A DNA stretch of 64,000 nucleotides from Pagrus major (lineage: Eukaryota > Chordata > Actinopteri > Spariformes > Sparidae), in contig NC_133224.1 of NCBI RefSeq assembly GCF_040436345.1, positions 12,919,703-12,983,702 on the forward strand. The letters are read 5' to 3'. The position numbers and the translations under genes were made by a program. Of the stretch, positions 49,166 through 59,324 are shown piece after piece. Numbering within the stretch: position 1 is the stretch's first letter; every line of letters begins with the position of its first letter. The notes beneath the pieces were generated by a model. That model made no database searches. It had not been told where the DNA came from and saw only the letters and a program-made list of their open reading frames with translations.

Positions 49166-49759
49166 GTTAAAACAAATGTATATGTTTACAAGACAGCAAA
49201 ACTTGAAATCTAGACTTTATGAGAACCTTCTTAAGGCAGGTTGAGGAGGGTTTTTAGTGGCACGGTGTCTGATTCGGAATTATTAAAACAATCTGAAAAC
49301 AATAATATCAAGAGATGTAGAACATACACTGCTTAATATGATGAATTTTAGTCGCAAAATCCATCAAACAGATTGTATTCCTCCTCTTTCTCTTTATTGT
49401 CACATCGTCACATTGGGGGATGTTGCTTTCTATTTTTAATTTGTTGATTAACTCCTCTTTGTAGATTGCTAGTTTACATGATGCTCGCTAATTAGATCAC
49501 TCTCATATTGCATTGTTAGCCTGTCTGTCCTTTAATAATCATAACAATCATGGAATTTACAAAGGGAGAGTTAAAATACATAAATAAAATACATGTCTGA
49601 AATAAAGCAAAAAACCTTTCATTTATGTAGGAAGATGAGTAGAGATTTAAAAAAAAAATGCAACTGTGATTGCTTTTGAAGCAAATTTGACCTTTGTCTT
49701 ATCTCAGACAGAGTATTTATGAATGTGTGTTGTGTTTTTGATGCTGAATCATTGGTATT

Positions 49760-50055
49760 ACCCTTCAAAAATGTGATTGAGTTGCCAATCCATCCATATT
49801 TCACTGGGTCCAGGTTGTGGTCACGGCAGGTCATGCAAGGCAGTCCAAATCACTTTTTCCCCAGCCTGGTCCTCCAGGTCTTCCTTGAGGATTTCGAGGA
49901 GTTCCCTTACCATATGGCATGTGTAATTCCTCCAGCATGTTCTGAGTCCGCCCAGAACACATCCCAGTTGGACATGACTAGAATACATCCACAGGGACTT
50001 GTCCATCCTATTCATATACCCCAACCACCTCAGCTGAATCGTTTTGATATGGAGT
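49760..50055 (-). pseudogene. LINE C-terminal coding fragment
   Basis: Minus-strand translation reads IQLRWLGYMNRMDKS, then LGGLRTCWRNYTCHMVRELL and EDLEDQAGEKVIWTALHDL. This matches the end of a common fish LINE protein (LRWxGHV..R, then cWRdYisxLAwExL, then ELExVAGERxvWxxLL). Only the last 75-80 residues are present, ending with a stop. Confidence 0.7.
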
Positions 50056-50499
50056 AGGGGTCAACCAATTACTGGCCTGGCCGATTACAAGAGTAATAGC
50101 CAATCAACACTGAAGGCTCAGTGCCACTGACTGGGCAGAGAAAGGTGAGAAGCTTTGGTGAGCTGACAGAGTTGCATTAGGAGGGTAAAGCAGCTGGCCG
50201 AAGTTATAAACATCACAATCCTCTACACTGTAGTTCCAAAAATACCACAATCCTATGATTTGTTTCCATTGTGACAAGCATACACAGTTTCCCTAGTTAC
50301 ACCGCTGAAAATGCCCCAATAATGCAATTTGTTGTAATGTAAGTGATAATGTTAGCCTGTCTATAGCCTGTCTGAAACAGTGGCTGGCCCGTATAAGATG
50401 GTGATCTGTTAGTGTAGCTGATAATAACGATGCTAATATCGAGCTAATTTGAATGCCACTTTCTTGCTGGCTGTTAGGCCTTGTCAGGGTTGCACATTG

Positions 50500-50760
50500 T
50501 CGCCTATTCTTTTAGTCAATTCCATGGTCAGCATCTAAAGGTGCAGCCAGAATGGGCACAGTGTCTTGCACGGTAGTCACAGGATTGGATATCTGCTTTT
50601 TGCAGATTATGTGGTTCTGTTGACTTCATCAGGGACCATTTTGTTAGGGATGAGAGTCAACATCTACAAGTTTTTGGCCAGGGCACTCGATAGAAAATTG
50701 TTGCTTGTTCTGTTTATGCTTGGGAAGAGTCAATATCGCAAGTGAAGGAGTTAAAGTATC
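50500..50760 (+). pseudogene. LINE reverse transcriptase fragment
   Basis: Plus-strand translation includes GYLLFADYVVLLTSSGTILL, a decayed form of the FADD box (LLFADDVVLLA) at the reverse transcriptase active site; the second Asp is Tyr. Stops lie on both sides. It lies close to, but in opposite orientation from, the LINE fragment at 49760-50055. Confidence 0.6.
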
Positions 50761-50820
50761 ATAAGACCTTTTACACTGGAGAGAGAAATATAATTATTGT
50801 TATATGCATTAGAACTTCTA

Positions 50821-50975
50821 TTAACATTTTGTGTTATTTGTCAAGGCTACAGTAGGTAAGCCTGAGGCCCCTCCTGACTTGTCTTTCATTGGTGTCATCC
50901 ACTCAGGTGCCGCCTCTTCCCATCTCTTTGAAACTGATAAACTGGAGTATTTCCTCTGGGCTTTATACTAAATCC
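50821..50975 (-). repeat. Dispersed repeat, inverted partner of 46638-46770
   Basis: It is the reverse complement of the earlier copy, including 'ggcccctcctgacttgtctt' and 'gagtatttcctctgggcttt'. Confidence 0.7.
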
Positions 50976-51487
50976 TCATTTAGCCAAGTAGGGCAGCCAC
51001 TTGAGGGACAGGCTGCCTGCTTTAATTAGGGCTTCTTTGTCTGTCAGACAGAGACTGGGTGCTCCAATCTAGAGACAGAATCTTCCAGCGGTGCTCTCCT
51101 CCGCCTTAATAAACCACTCTGCTGGCTTTGAGAGCACAAGGTCAGTCTCTCTCTGTCCCTCTGAAGCTTTATGGCTCTCTGGTAAAGCAACTCTTTCACT
51201 CATTCTCTGTCCTGTTCTCTGCCTTTCCTATTCTTTGTGGCATTAGCGTTTGAACTTTGGATATTTGTGTTCATCACAACAGTAACAGCATGGTGTTATA
51301 GTGGTTAGCACTGTTGCCTCAAAAACAGGTTGTACTTTTTACTAATGTCAATCCTTGTCATTTCCACAGAGGTGAAAAGAAAAGAACACGACGGAAAAGA
51401 AACATGCAATGAATACAAGGTGAAAACCTTAGTAGTCAAGCTGTGAAACAAAAATATTACTTTGACTGAAAACATCTTTGTACATAC

Positions 51488-51600
51488 TAGGGCTGCAACT
51501 AACAACTAATTTGATAATCGATTAATCTGTTGATTATTACTGTCTTTTTATCCGATTAATCGATTATTAATCAGATAAATCTTTCAAACAACTTGCCAAA
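51488..51600. mobile_element. Terminus of the outer hAT element
   Basis: TAGGGCTGCAACTAACAACT, then 'gataatcgattaatctgttg', is a typical hAT end. It lies about 0.6 kb beyond the stop codon of the minus-strand transposase, where the 3' terminus of that element is expected. The opposite terminus is missing, cut near 56724. Confidence 0.55.
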
Positions 51601-51742
51601 TAAAACAAAGCAAATGTTACAAAAATTGTTTTTTATAAAGTGCACATAACTTACAATTACATTTACATTTTTTCTCAACACAAAAACCTTTTAAAGTCTT
51701 CCATTTAAAAAGGAGCCAAATGAATTAAACAAACAAAACATA

Positions 51743-51815
51743 AAATAAATAATAATAACGATAATAATAATAATTATTATTATTATATCATTATTATTAT
51801 TATTATTATTATTAT
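51743..51815 (+). repeat. (AAT)n/(ATT)n palindromic microsatellite
   Basis: A run of AAT/TAA trinucleotides passes into ATT/TTA trinucleotides, so the tract is self-complementary and could form a hairpin. Confidence 0.85.
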
Positions 51816-52121
51816 ACATGTATAAAGTGCACTTCAGTTTGTAGCTGAACGGTTTTTAAGTTATCAACAAAAACACAATATATATAGGTTTTGACAAATT
51901 TCACATGGCAGGCCTTTCCATTTGTTCTCAAAACAAAAACCTGTTCAAGTCTTCAGTTTAAAAAGTGGAGGTGATTTAGCTGAAGAACCGTTCAAATAAC
52001 AAAGAAAAACATAAAACACGAACCAAGTGTTAAACAGGCTTTGCTAAATGGCTCTTCAACAACAGGCCATGGAGGTAGAATTGGAGTATGAAAGAATGGT
52101 TCTGCAGGAACACCCTCTCTC

Positions 52122-52345
52122 TCACTGACTTACAAGAAACTGTGCATTGCAATGCAAAAATGTTAGCATGTCCACATGCTCTGGGCGAAGGGTGGCTCTC
52201 TTCTTGGAAGCGATGTTGCCTGCTGCAGAGAAGAGGCGCTCAGATGGTGTTGAGGTGCCAGGAATACATAAGTAGGACTTTGCTAACCTGGCCAAGGTGG
52301 GGTATCTATTCTCATTAGCTTTCCACCAATGTAATGTATTTTTTT
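52122..52345 (-). pseudogene. Outer hAT transposase, C-terminal dimerisation domain
   Basis: Minus-strand translation reads WWKANENRYPTLARLAKSYL, then PGTSTPSERLFSAAGNIASK and LRPEHVDMLTFLHCN, followed by TGA at 52122-52124. This is the hAT C-terminal dimerisation region, and the Glu of SERLFS is the third catalytic residue. It is one frameshift away from the acidic segment upstream (SETSSEEEHREGEGEDLNSQ). Confidence 0.9.
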
Positions 52346-52561
52346 TTCCTTGGGAAGGGGCTTCTCTCCAAAGTATGTGAGGACCTCGTTCCTCACTTGG
52401 CTATTGAGATCCTCACCTTCCCCCTCTCTATGCTCTTCTTCACTGCTGGTTTCAGAATCAAGGAGTGAGTCAAGTAAAGAAACAGGAGTTGTAGGTGCAG
52501 GAGCAGCTACAGTAATAGTGGAGGTGACACTGGTTTGCTCATGGACACTATCACACTGCTG

Positions 52562-53123
52562 CTAATGATCCCTTCTCACTTCGAATGCCTGTGTTTGCAC
52601 CTTGGCTTGCACCTTAAAGACCTGCTCAGGTGTCAGAAACTTTAGTTTTCTGAATCTCGGGTCCAGGGCGGAGGAGAGGATCACTGTGTATGGTGCTGTG
52701 TCAGAGAAAGTAGTCTCCTTCTTCCATCGCTGTTGAAGCTGCTCTGTAGCAGTGACTTGGAAACCTTGCACTGCCGCTGACTCGAAGACAACACTCTGGG
52801 TGGACTTCAGTAGCCCCTTCACAAGTGGAGGTACTGCAGAGATAGTCGTGTATTTCTCCCCACTCATAAACACAGTGGCACATTCAAAGGGTTTAAGGGC
52901 TGTGGAAAGATCTTCAAGTAGGTTCCACTGGTCGGCTTTTAAGTCAAGGTACCGTTTGCCTCTCTGTGTAACAGTCGAGTTGGACAGCGTGGCAGTTACA
53001 GGCCACCTTTGCTCAAGCAGTCGGCTAATCATATAAAATGTGCTGTTCCATCTAGTGCTTACATCCTGAACAAGCTTGTGCTCAGGTGTTCCCATTTGTT
53101 GCTGTTTTTGTCTCAGTTTGTTG
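52562..53123 (-). pseudogene. Outer hAT transposase, middle part after the insertion
   Basis: Open minus-strand stretch reading LRQKQQQMGTPEHKLVQDVS, then TRWNSTFYMISRLLEQRWPV and so on to DPRFRKLKFL. TRWNSTYxMLxR and LDPRFK are hallmark segments of ZBED-type hAT transposases. The 53124-55815 element sits just before it, and the reading frame resumes in phase after one copy of the 8-bp duplication (E-L-A-C-N-K joins L-R-Q-K). It is a domesticated-like or simply decayed ZBED/hAT gene; stops elsewhere favour decay. Confidence 0.9.
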
Positions 53124-53452
53124 TAGGGGTGGGTATTGCCAAGGACCTCACGATACAATACGCATCACGATACTTGAGTCACGATACGATACGATATTGT
53201 GATATCCAAATTTTGCGATATATTGCGATATTCTACATAGTTCACTGAAAAATGTAAAATGCATTATGCATCTTAAAATCCGAGTTGTATGTACATCAGA
53301 TGATAGTGATAATTCACAGGACAAACTGAGTCAGGTTACAACATATTTGCATGAACAACACACTGTCTGAAACACATTGAAAAGTGCAGTGTGCATTATT
53401 CTTAGTCTCCCTGAGCACAATGACACAAAGTGCATTGTGGGTCAGTGTCCAC

Positions 53453-54669
53453 TAGGGGTGTCACGATTCTCCAAATCCTCGATTCGATTTGATTTTCGAT
53501 TTTAGGGTCATGATTCGATTCGATTCTCGATTTTTTTCTTTTTCTTACAGCACAGACGCCTATGCTATTTTCAGACTAGTCTAGTCTACGATCATTGGTT
53601 TTATTCATCAAATTTTGTACAGTAAATCTTATTTCAAAAGTTGGGCTACATGTAAGTGATGCAATTTCCATAATGTATCACATTAGGCACTAATGGTCAA
53701 ATTTAAATTATTTATTTGCAATATAAAGGTAACAATCTTGTTTTCAACAACAAAAACAAACAACAATGAGACGCTTCCTTTAGCACTTCTGCCAGATTAT
53801 CACTTGTGTGTGCTTCATAGATGGGGCGAGTTTGAAGGACTGGACTTTCAATCTCCCAATCTTTATTGACGTAGTGCGCTGTGACGGTGATGTAACTCTC
53901 AGTTGCTCTTGAGGTCCAGCCATCTGTTGTTAAGGCAACTAACTCTGCATTGCTCAGACCCCTCACAACTTTTTCTTTAACGTCTTCATACATGGAGGGA
54001 ACCACTTTTGTTGTAAGATGCGACCTGCTGGGCATACTGTAGCGTGGCTCAAGTACGCTAATTAAATGTTTAAATCCCGTGTTTTCCACCACCGAGTAAG
54101 GCTGCAGGTCTGCTGCTATAAATAGCCCTATAGCGCTAGTTATAGCTTTTGCGCGAGCTGAGGTCTGTGGAAGTTTTATTGCAAACGAGGATTGAATAGT
54201 TGGCTGGACCAGTGATGGTGCTTTCCCAGCTGTCAAATCTACATCTTTGTGATGCCGGCGAATGTGTCCTGCCATGTTCGTAGTGTTTCCCGTGGCCGGG
54301 TATGGTACACGCGCATAGCATATCTTACACACTGTGGTCTTCTTGTCAACAACGCGAACGTCGTCGACATAACTCACCGGGAACGCAAAGTATTTCCATA
54401 CATGTGATTTAAGAGAAGCAGGAGCTGCTTCAAGCTCCGGTGCCGCGTCTCCTCCTTTATCTGCACTCGCCATCGTGTCATAACCTGCAGGATAGGTAAC
54501 TAGCGGCGTCGGCTACAATGTGCTGCGTCATTTGCGTAACTGTGCGTAGTGTGCGTAGCTTTGTACACGGGGAGGGGGGGATCGTCGATCCTCTCTTTGA
54601 CTTCGATGCTCGAGATCGTGACGTAATTTCGATCGATTTCGATAAAAAATCGAAATCGTGACACCCCTA
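53453..54669 (-). mobile_element. Inner hAT element, inserted in the middle element
   Basis: Terminal inverted repeats TAGGGGTGTCACGATT at both ends, flanked by GTGTCCAC at 53445-53452 and 54670-54677, a perfect 8-bp duplication. It contains one long minus-strand open frame (53712-54473) encoding the N-terminal part of a transposase; the C-terminal half is deleted. Confidence 0.96.
53712..54473 (-). CDS. Truncated hAT transposase with BED zinc finger (inner element)
   Basis: An uninterrupted 253-residue open frame beginning MASADKGGDAAPELEAAPAS. Residues about 25-76 form a BED-type zinc finger (VWKYFAF..., C-x2-C in CKIC, then H-x4-H in HIRRHH). Residues about 125-160 (ADLQPYSVVENTGFKHLIS) and LTTDGWTSRATESYITVTAH, with the first catalytic Asp, belong to the hAT catalytic region. 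After about residue 235 (NLAEVLKEA) it leaves the family and ends, so the second Asp, the final Glu and the dimerisation domain are missing. If expressed, it would bind DNA but not transpose. No stop or frameshift interrupts it, suggesting a young insertion. Confidence 0.8.
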   Translation of the reverse strand: MASADKGGDAAPELEAAPASLKSHVWKYFAFPVSYVDDVRVVDKKTTVCKICYARVPYPATGNTTNMAGHIRRHHKDVDLTAGKAPSLVQPTIQSSFAIKLPQTSARAKAITSAIGLFIAADLQPYSVVENTGFKHLISVLEPRYSMPSRSHLTTKVVPSMYEDVKEKVVRGLSNAELVALTTDGWTSRATESYITVTAHYVNKDWEIESPVLQTRPIYEAHTSDNLAEVLKEASHCCLFLLLKTRLLPLYCK

Positions 54670-55044
54670 GTGTCCACACACTGAAACTGAAATGAAACCT
54701 CAGTGCATCATGTTTCTTCTGAACTTAGATTAAATACTCAAAATAAAATGCAGTGTGTCACACACACTGAAATTAAAAATGCAAAATAAAGTGCAGCTTC
54801 TTCCCTTTGACCTTAAATGACAAAATTAAGTTCACACTTGTCCCCCTGGACAAGTACTGTGTCACTGTTTGAACACTTCACTGAATGTATGTAAAAATAA
54901 AATATGCCTGCATACATATTGCAAAAGTACTATATGTTACTGAACACACTGAGCTGAAATGTATGAGAAAAATAAAAAGTGTGCATAGTAATTGTATTTA
55001 AACAAAACAAAATTTGTAACCAAGATACTCATACATGAATGGTT

Positions 55045-55290
55045 CTACTTGTACTTGACTTCTTTTGTTTTTAGATTTTTGTGAAGAAAGATAATCTGAT
55101 CCACATGTTCTGGGGTGAGTGCACTCCTCTGTGCAGTTATGTCACCTGCGGTTGAGAAGATTCTCTCAGCAGAGACACTCGTCCCCAGGATGCACAGATA
55201 CCTCTTTGCAAGGGTTGACAAGAAAGGATAATCAGTCTCATGCTCCTTCCACCAGTTCAGTGGATTGGCACCCTTTGGCACTGTCCAGTA
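55045..55290 (-). pseudogene. Middle hAT element, C-terminal dimerisation domain
   Basis: Minus strand reads NPLNWWKEHETDYPFLSTLA, then LGTSVSAERIFSTAGDITAQ and LTPEHVDQIIFLHKNLK. It contains the hAT dimerisation motif with the last catalytic Glu (SAERIFS). It is preceded directly, but in another frame, by the BED-finger segment; the central catalytic part is deleted. Confidence 0.9.
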
Positions 55291-55543
55291 CTGTAGTCTG
55301 CTTCGGATCGGCAGGTTTCGGCAGCTGCGGCTCTGCTAATATGTCGGGGTGGTGTTGTGCTAAATGAGTTCGCAAGTTTGTTGTGTTACCGGAATATCTA
55401 ATGGGAGCGAAACAGCATTTGCAAAGCGCGTACTCTTTGTCCAGCTCATTTGTGTTAGTTTCTTCTTTCCTTTGGAATCCAAAGTACCTCCAAACATCTG
55501 CCTTAAAGTTCATGGGCGTCTCTAGTTTAACGTGACCTGCCAT
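55291..55543 (-). pseudogene. Middle hAT element, BED zinc finger N-terminus
   Basis: From the ATG at 55543 the frame reads MAGHVKLETPMNFKADVWRY, then CKCCFAPIRYSGNTTNLRTH and LAQHHPDILAE. The spacing C-x2-C ... H-x4-H is a BED finger. The frame continues a little past the deletion joint and stops. Confidence 0.85.
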
Positions 55544-55823
55544 GCTTGCTTGTTTTTTTTTTCGGCTCCACTTACTCACTGCAACCGCCGGGGGAAAAAA
55601 AAGAGAAGAAGAAGAGTCCAAATGCCTTGCAGTGAGGTAGCAGTACAGCGACGCCTCGTGGAGCGGAGGTGCGGAAGTCGCACTGGATTTACAGTCCGTC
55701 TGAAACATGATTTATAATTTGAAAAAAATCGATATTCAAACTTTGAATATCGATATTGAATCGGAAGACAAAGTATCGCGATATATTGCCATATCGATAT
55801 TTTTGCCCACCCCTAGTTTGTTG

Positions 55824-56500
55824 CAGGCTAGCTCAGTTTTTCTAAAGTGTTCCACAAGACATCTTGCAGCCCCAACTGCTTTTTCAATGCATGAGTGCTT
55901 CAGTGAAGAATTGATCACCAGCTGCAAGGTGTGGCCAGCACAGCAGACTGAGGACCACCCATGCTTCTCCTCTAGTACTTTTGCTGCAGCCACAATATAG
56001 GCACCATTGTCATGCACAATAGCAATAATTTTGCTTGGGGGAATTTCGAAAACCTGGCTACTACCTCTTCCAACCATTCTGCAATGTTGGATGCCGTATG
56101 TCTTTCCTCTAGTGGCATGGTCGTAAGGCAGATTGACTTCATGTTCCATTTGTCTCCAATGTAATGGCATGTAATGCCAAGGTAAGCTTCCGTGGCTACA
56201 CTTGTCCACAAATCAGTGGTGAGAGCAATTTTGCTCTGGGTGGCTTTTATGTCACTCTTCACTGCTTGGAATGTCTGCTTGTACTTCCTCTCCATCAGTT
56301 TGGTAAAATGGGTCCTCGAGGGAAGAGTGTAACCAGGGTTGAGGACGTTCATTTGTTTGAATCCTTCATCCTCCACCATTGATAGCGGCCTCATGTCAGT
56401 TACCAACATATTCAGGATACCATCAGTCAATGCAGCTGCTTGCTGTGGTGTGCAGACCTTCCTTTGAACAAAGTCACTAATGTTGGGTTGTTTCTTTCTG
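55824..56500 (-). pseudogene. Outer hAT transposase, catalytic part before the insertion
   Basis: Minus-strand segments: KKQPNISDFVQRK, then VTDMRPLSMVEDEGFKQMN, LPSRTHFTKLMERKYKQTF, KIALTTDLWTSVATEAYLG (first catalytic Asp), and in the next frame KIIAIVHDNGAYIVAAAKVL (second catalytic Asp), HTLQLVINSSLKHSCIEKAV and finally ELACNK at the insertion point. One frameshift near 56050 separates the two frames. A preceding 'ctctcatttcag' acceptor at about 56501 suggests that the gene had an intron. Confidence 0.9.
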
Positions 56501-56725
56501 AAATGAGAGAAACCATATAATGAACATACATAGTGATACCTAATGTTAATTGTATTCACTCTGAAATATTGTACTTTGTTTGAAAAATTTCAATAAATAT
56601 ATTGTTCAAAAAAAAAAAAATTTACCCAGGCTATGGATTTATAAAGTTACGTACCGTGAGTTCCCTTCATCCATTGCCCCAACATGTTTCCTCTTCAGGT
56701 GCTTCCGCAGTGATGTTGTACTAAT
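56501..56725 (-). pseudogene. Outer hAT transposase, end of BED exon and intron; 5' truncation
   Basis: Minus strand at about 56657-56722 encodes STTSLRKHLKRKHVGAMDEG, the end of a BED finger, followed by a donor-like 'cacg|gtacgt' and an intron of about 155 bp containing a 13-A run (56608-56620). Upstream of 56722-56725 the similarity ends and an unrelated repeat begins, so the 5' end and terminus are lost. Confidence 0.75.
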
Positions 56726-56822
56726 GGTAATGGAAGCTCAGGTTGCTTTGATAGTGGCCTTCAGCTTGTCTGTATTGTTGGGTCTGGTGTCTCTCATCTT
56801 CCTCTTGACAATACCCCAAACA
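56722..56822. repeat. Tc1-like fragment abutting the outer hAT element
   Basis: 'aatggaagctcaggttgctt', 'gtgtctctcatcttcctctt' and 'gacaataccccaaaca' are words of a common fish Tc1-like transposon (minus-oriented transposase region). The fragment is short and not translatable into a clean domain. Confidence 0.5.
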
Positions 56823-58059
56823 TAGCCGAAGTTTTACCAGCAGCTGTCACTGACTGGAACAGTCCAAGAGGCTTCCTCAGTGAAGAAGGCAACTGGACTT
56901 TTCAGTTTCTTGAAGACGTATCACCTCTCATCCACAAGTCAAGTTGCCTATGATACAGCACTTAGAATTACCAGTTTAAGCAATTCCTCATTTAAAAGAT
57001 TTAACGTTTAACTAGATTATGCAAACTGTGAAAATGTTTTTCCTCACTTGGAGAAAAAATGTCACAGATGTGGTGCACTGACTAATGAATATTTCAAGCA
57101 GCAAGACAGTGTGTGCGTTTGGGGTTGACTCAAAAGAAATGTTCATGGTAGTTTAGAAATGTGCTGTCAGCCAGTTCAACAGTGTGGATCATTGATGTGT
57201 TTTGAGCTCTATGGAGTGCCCCACTTGCTGAATGGTATCACCATTTTACACATGCAGTAGCTAGTCTATCTGGTTACCATTGTTCAGTCTTTATTGCGCC
57301 AATTCACAACAAAAGTCATCTCATGACAACTTTCCAAATTGAGTGTTGCACGTCATACCTGCGTCCTGTCTGCCTCTTCACTGTTGACCGTTCAGTAAAG
57401 GCAGAAATGCCATGAATTACCTGTGGGATAGAGAGGTAAACTATAGCAGGCTTTGGATAAGCAGACAATGGTTAATGGTAGGATCAATTCAAGGTTTTTG
57501 TCTTTTTAATAGAATTGGCTGGTAATAATATCACTGGAACCTGAAACAATACGCCCCTACCGCTGCAGCCCTTAAAATATGTAATGGTCTTTTTTGTCTT
57601 AGCATAATGAAAGGTACTTATAAAATATTTTAAATGCACTGTGCCAAACTCACATGATTTATTTAGCCCATTAAGACTCTTAAGACTCTTGAGGCAGTTA
57701 ATAATGTCCACAGAGCATTTTTCTTATGATGACACTGTGTTGTTAAAACAGCACCATGGGGCTTCTCCTGAAATAATTAATGGTTGCTACACTAATGGAG
57801 TTTCCTCGTGTCTCAGATAAACACTATCTGGACTGTGTCAGTAATACGGCTTCCCTAATGTTTGGACAGCCCACACATATTGTGCACCAACAGCAGAGGT
57901 GAAAAGCTGCCAGAACCATGTGAAAGGCGATCCCCCATAGACACTCTTGGCCCAAATCTTGTTTTGTCTCTCTCCTTCCCTCCCTTATGTTTTCTCTCAT
58001 CCTCAGTGGGTGGAATCAGGGATTACATCATACACTGGAGATGATTTTTAGTTGGTTGT

Positions 58060-58180
58060 GTTAAAGAAATTGTTGCCAGCTGAAACATATTATGTGGTAA
58101 TTATTCAATGGAAGGCGCTTACCTTTTTGCTTAGATAAATCCAGGTGGTGACTTTTTTTTGGCCAGGCAGTTTATTTAGA
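58060..58180 (-). repeat. Tc1-like element end fragment
   Basis: Minus strand starts 'aactgcctggccaaaaaaaa', then 'gtcaccacctggattt' and ends near 'tttcagctggcaacaa', a known style of Tc1-like terminus, similar to the end at 34779 ('cactgcccggcaaaaaaaa'). Confidence 0.6.
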
Positions 58181-58209
58181 GGATTAATCCAGTGATTTAG
58201 TGTTGCATG

Positions 58210-58445
58210 TAAAGCTGAGCCAGTTAGTTAATTATTTGATTAGTCCATTGAGTCCAACACAATGTGTATAGTGCTAAACAGTTGTCATTTTTTTAAGGCA
58301 AAAATACCAAGAACTCTATTTTTCCAGCTTCTCAAATGTGAATATTTGATGGTTCCTTTAGTCTTCGATCAAAATAAAAGCAATGTTTTTGGGTTATGAA
58401 CTATTAGTTGGATCAATGAAGCAGTTTGAATACATCTACTTCGGC
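58210..58445 (-). repeat. hAT-like MITE remnant, copy 5
   Basis: In inverse orientation it carries 'atccaactaatagttcataa', 'cccaaaaacattgctttt' and 'ccagcttctcaaatgtgaat' in plus reading, corresponding to the internal words of the MITE at 11400-11612. Confidence 0.5.
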
Positions 58446-58482
58446 CCTGGAAAATTGATGATGAAAAAATCTGTAGTTTTAA

Positions 58483-58560
58483 CTAGGGTTGCACAATTAA
58501 TCGATGCATAATGGAAAGGCCAGAAAATTGTGTTGCAAAAATGATCATTCCCACACTGAA
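58483..58560. repeat. hAT-like end remnant
   Basis: TAGGGTTGCACAATTAATCG is the style of a hAT/MITE terminus; no partner end was found. Confidence 0.3.
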
Positions 58561-59324
58561 GCCAGCCCATAGTTATCAGAAGACGACTGTATAGTTTGAC
58601 TTTGAAACCAGCTTACTATGAGCCATATTTACGTGTCTTGTTAGGTGGTGACCTGCATGTGTATTAACCAGTTGCAATGGTTTATCTATCCACCAGACGG
58701 AACAGTGATGATATAGACTGAAGCATTACTTCAGTGTGAAATCAGCTGTTCTTACTGTATCATAGGCATCCAGTATTTGATGTGTGTGAGTGTGATTCCC
58801 GCACAGAGCATATTTAATGATTATTAGACTACCATATCATGAGGTCATCGATATTAGGCTAATTTGCAAATTTTTTCCATATTTCTGCAAATGTGGAAGG
58901 CACATAAGAGCAATTTTTGGGGAAGTGATGATATCTAGTCCCTGTTGATTCCGCCTTGAATGCTCCAGAGATCGTGGGATTTATCAAACTGAAAACTTTC
59001 CCACACTCATCTAGCCGACATAGGGCTGTTGGATCCACAACAGAGCCGCCATGCACGCTCTCTAAACTCCGATCAAACTGTATAAACCTGGCTGTGCTGA
59101 TAACACATAAAGCAAGAATCTGTTCTGAATCTACACTGCCTATTCATCCACTAATATGCTATCAGGAACATTTTTCGTGTAGTACTTAGCTAAGATAGAG
59201 AAAACTTGTGAACCGGAAGTCCCGCCATTTTGTTTATGTACAATGAAAATGGAGGCTAAAAAACACTCCCACACTGACTGTAAAACAAGTCGGTGTGGGG
59301 TGAAATATTTCCACGTCTCCTGGC

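Larger units (their letters stand above)
53124..55815 (-). mobile_element. Middle hAT element, inserted in the outer transposase
   Basis: Starts TAGGGGTGGG and ends CCCACCCCTA, with GTTTGTTG duplicated on both flanks (53116-53123 and 55816-55823), the 8-bp signature of hAT insertion. Subterminal 'cgatacgatacgatattg' and 'atcgatattgaatcggaaga' repeats fit hAT ends. Its own gene is internally deleted (a BED finger next to a C-terminal domain), so it is non-autonomous. It is interrupted by a third element at 53453-54669; without that, it is 1467 bp including one duplication copy. Confidence 0.95.

Noticed and set aside
52562..56559. A domesticated ZBED-type host gene
   Set aside because: It retains hAT catalytic motifs but is broken by a nested insertion, at least two frameshifts and a 5' truncation, so a relic transposon is the better call.
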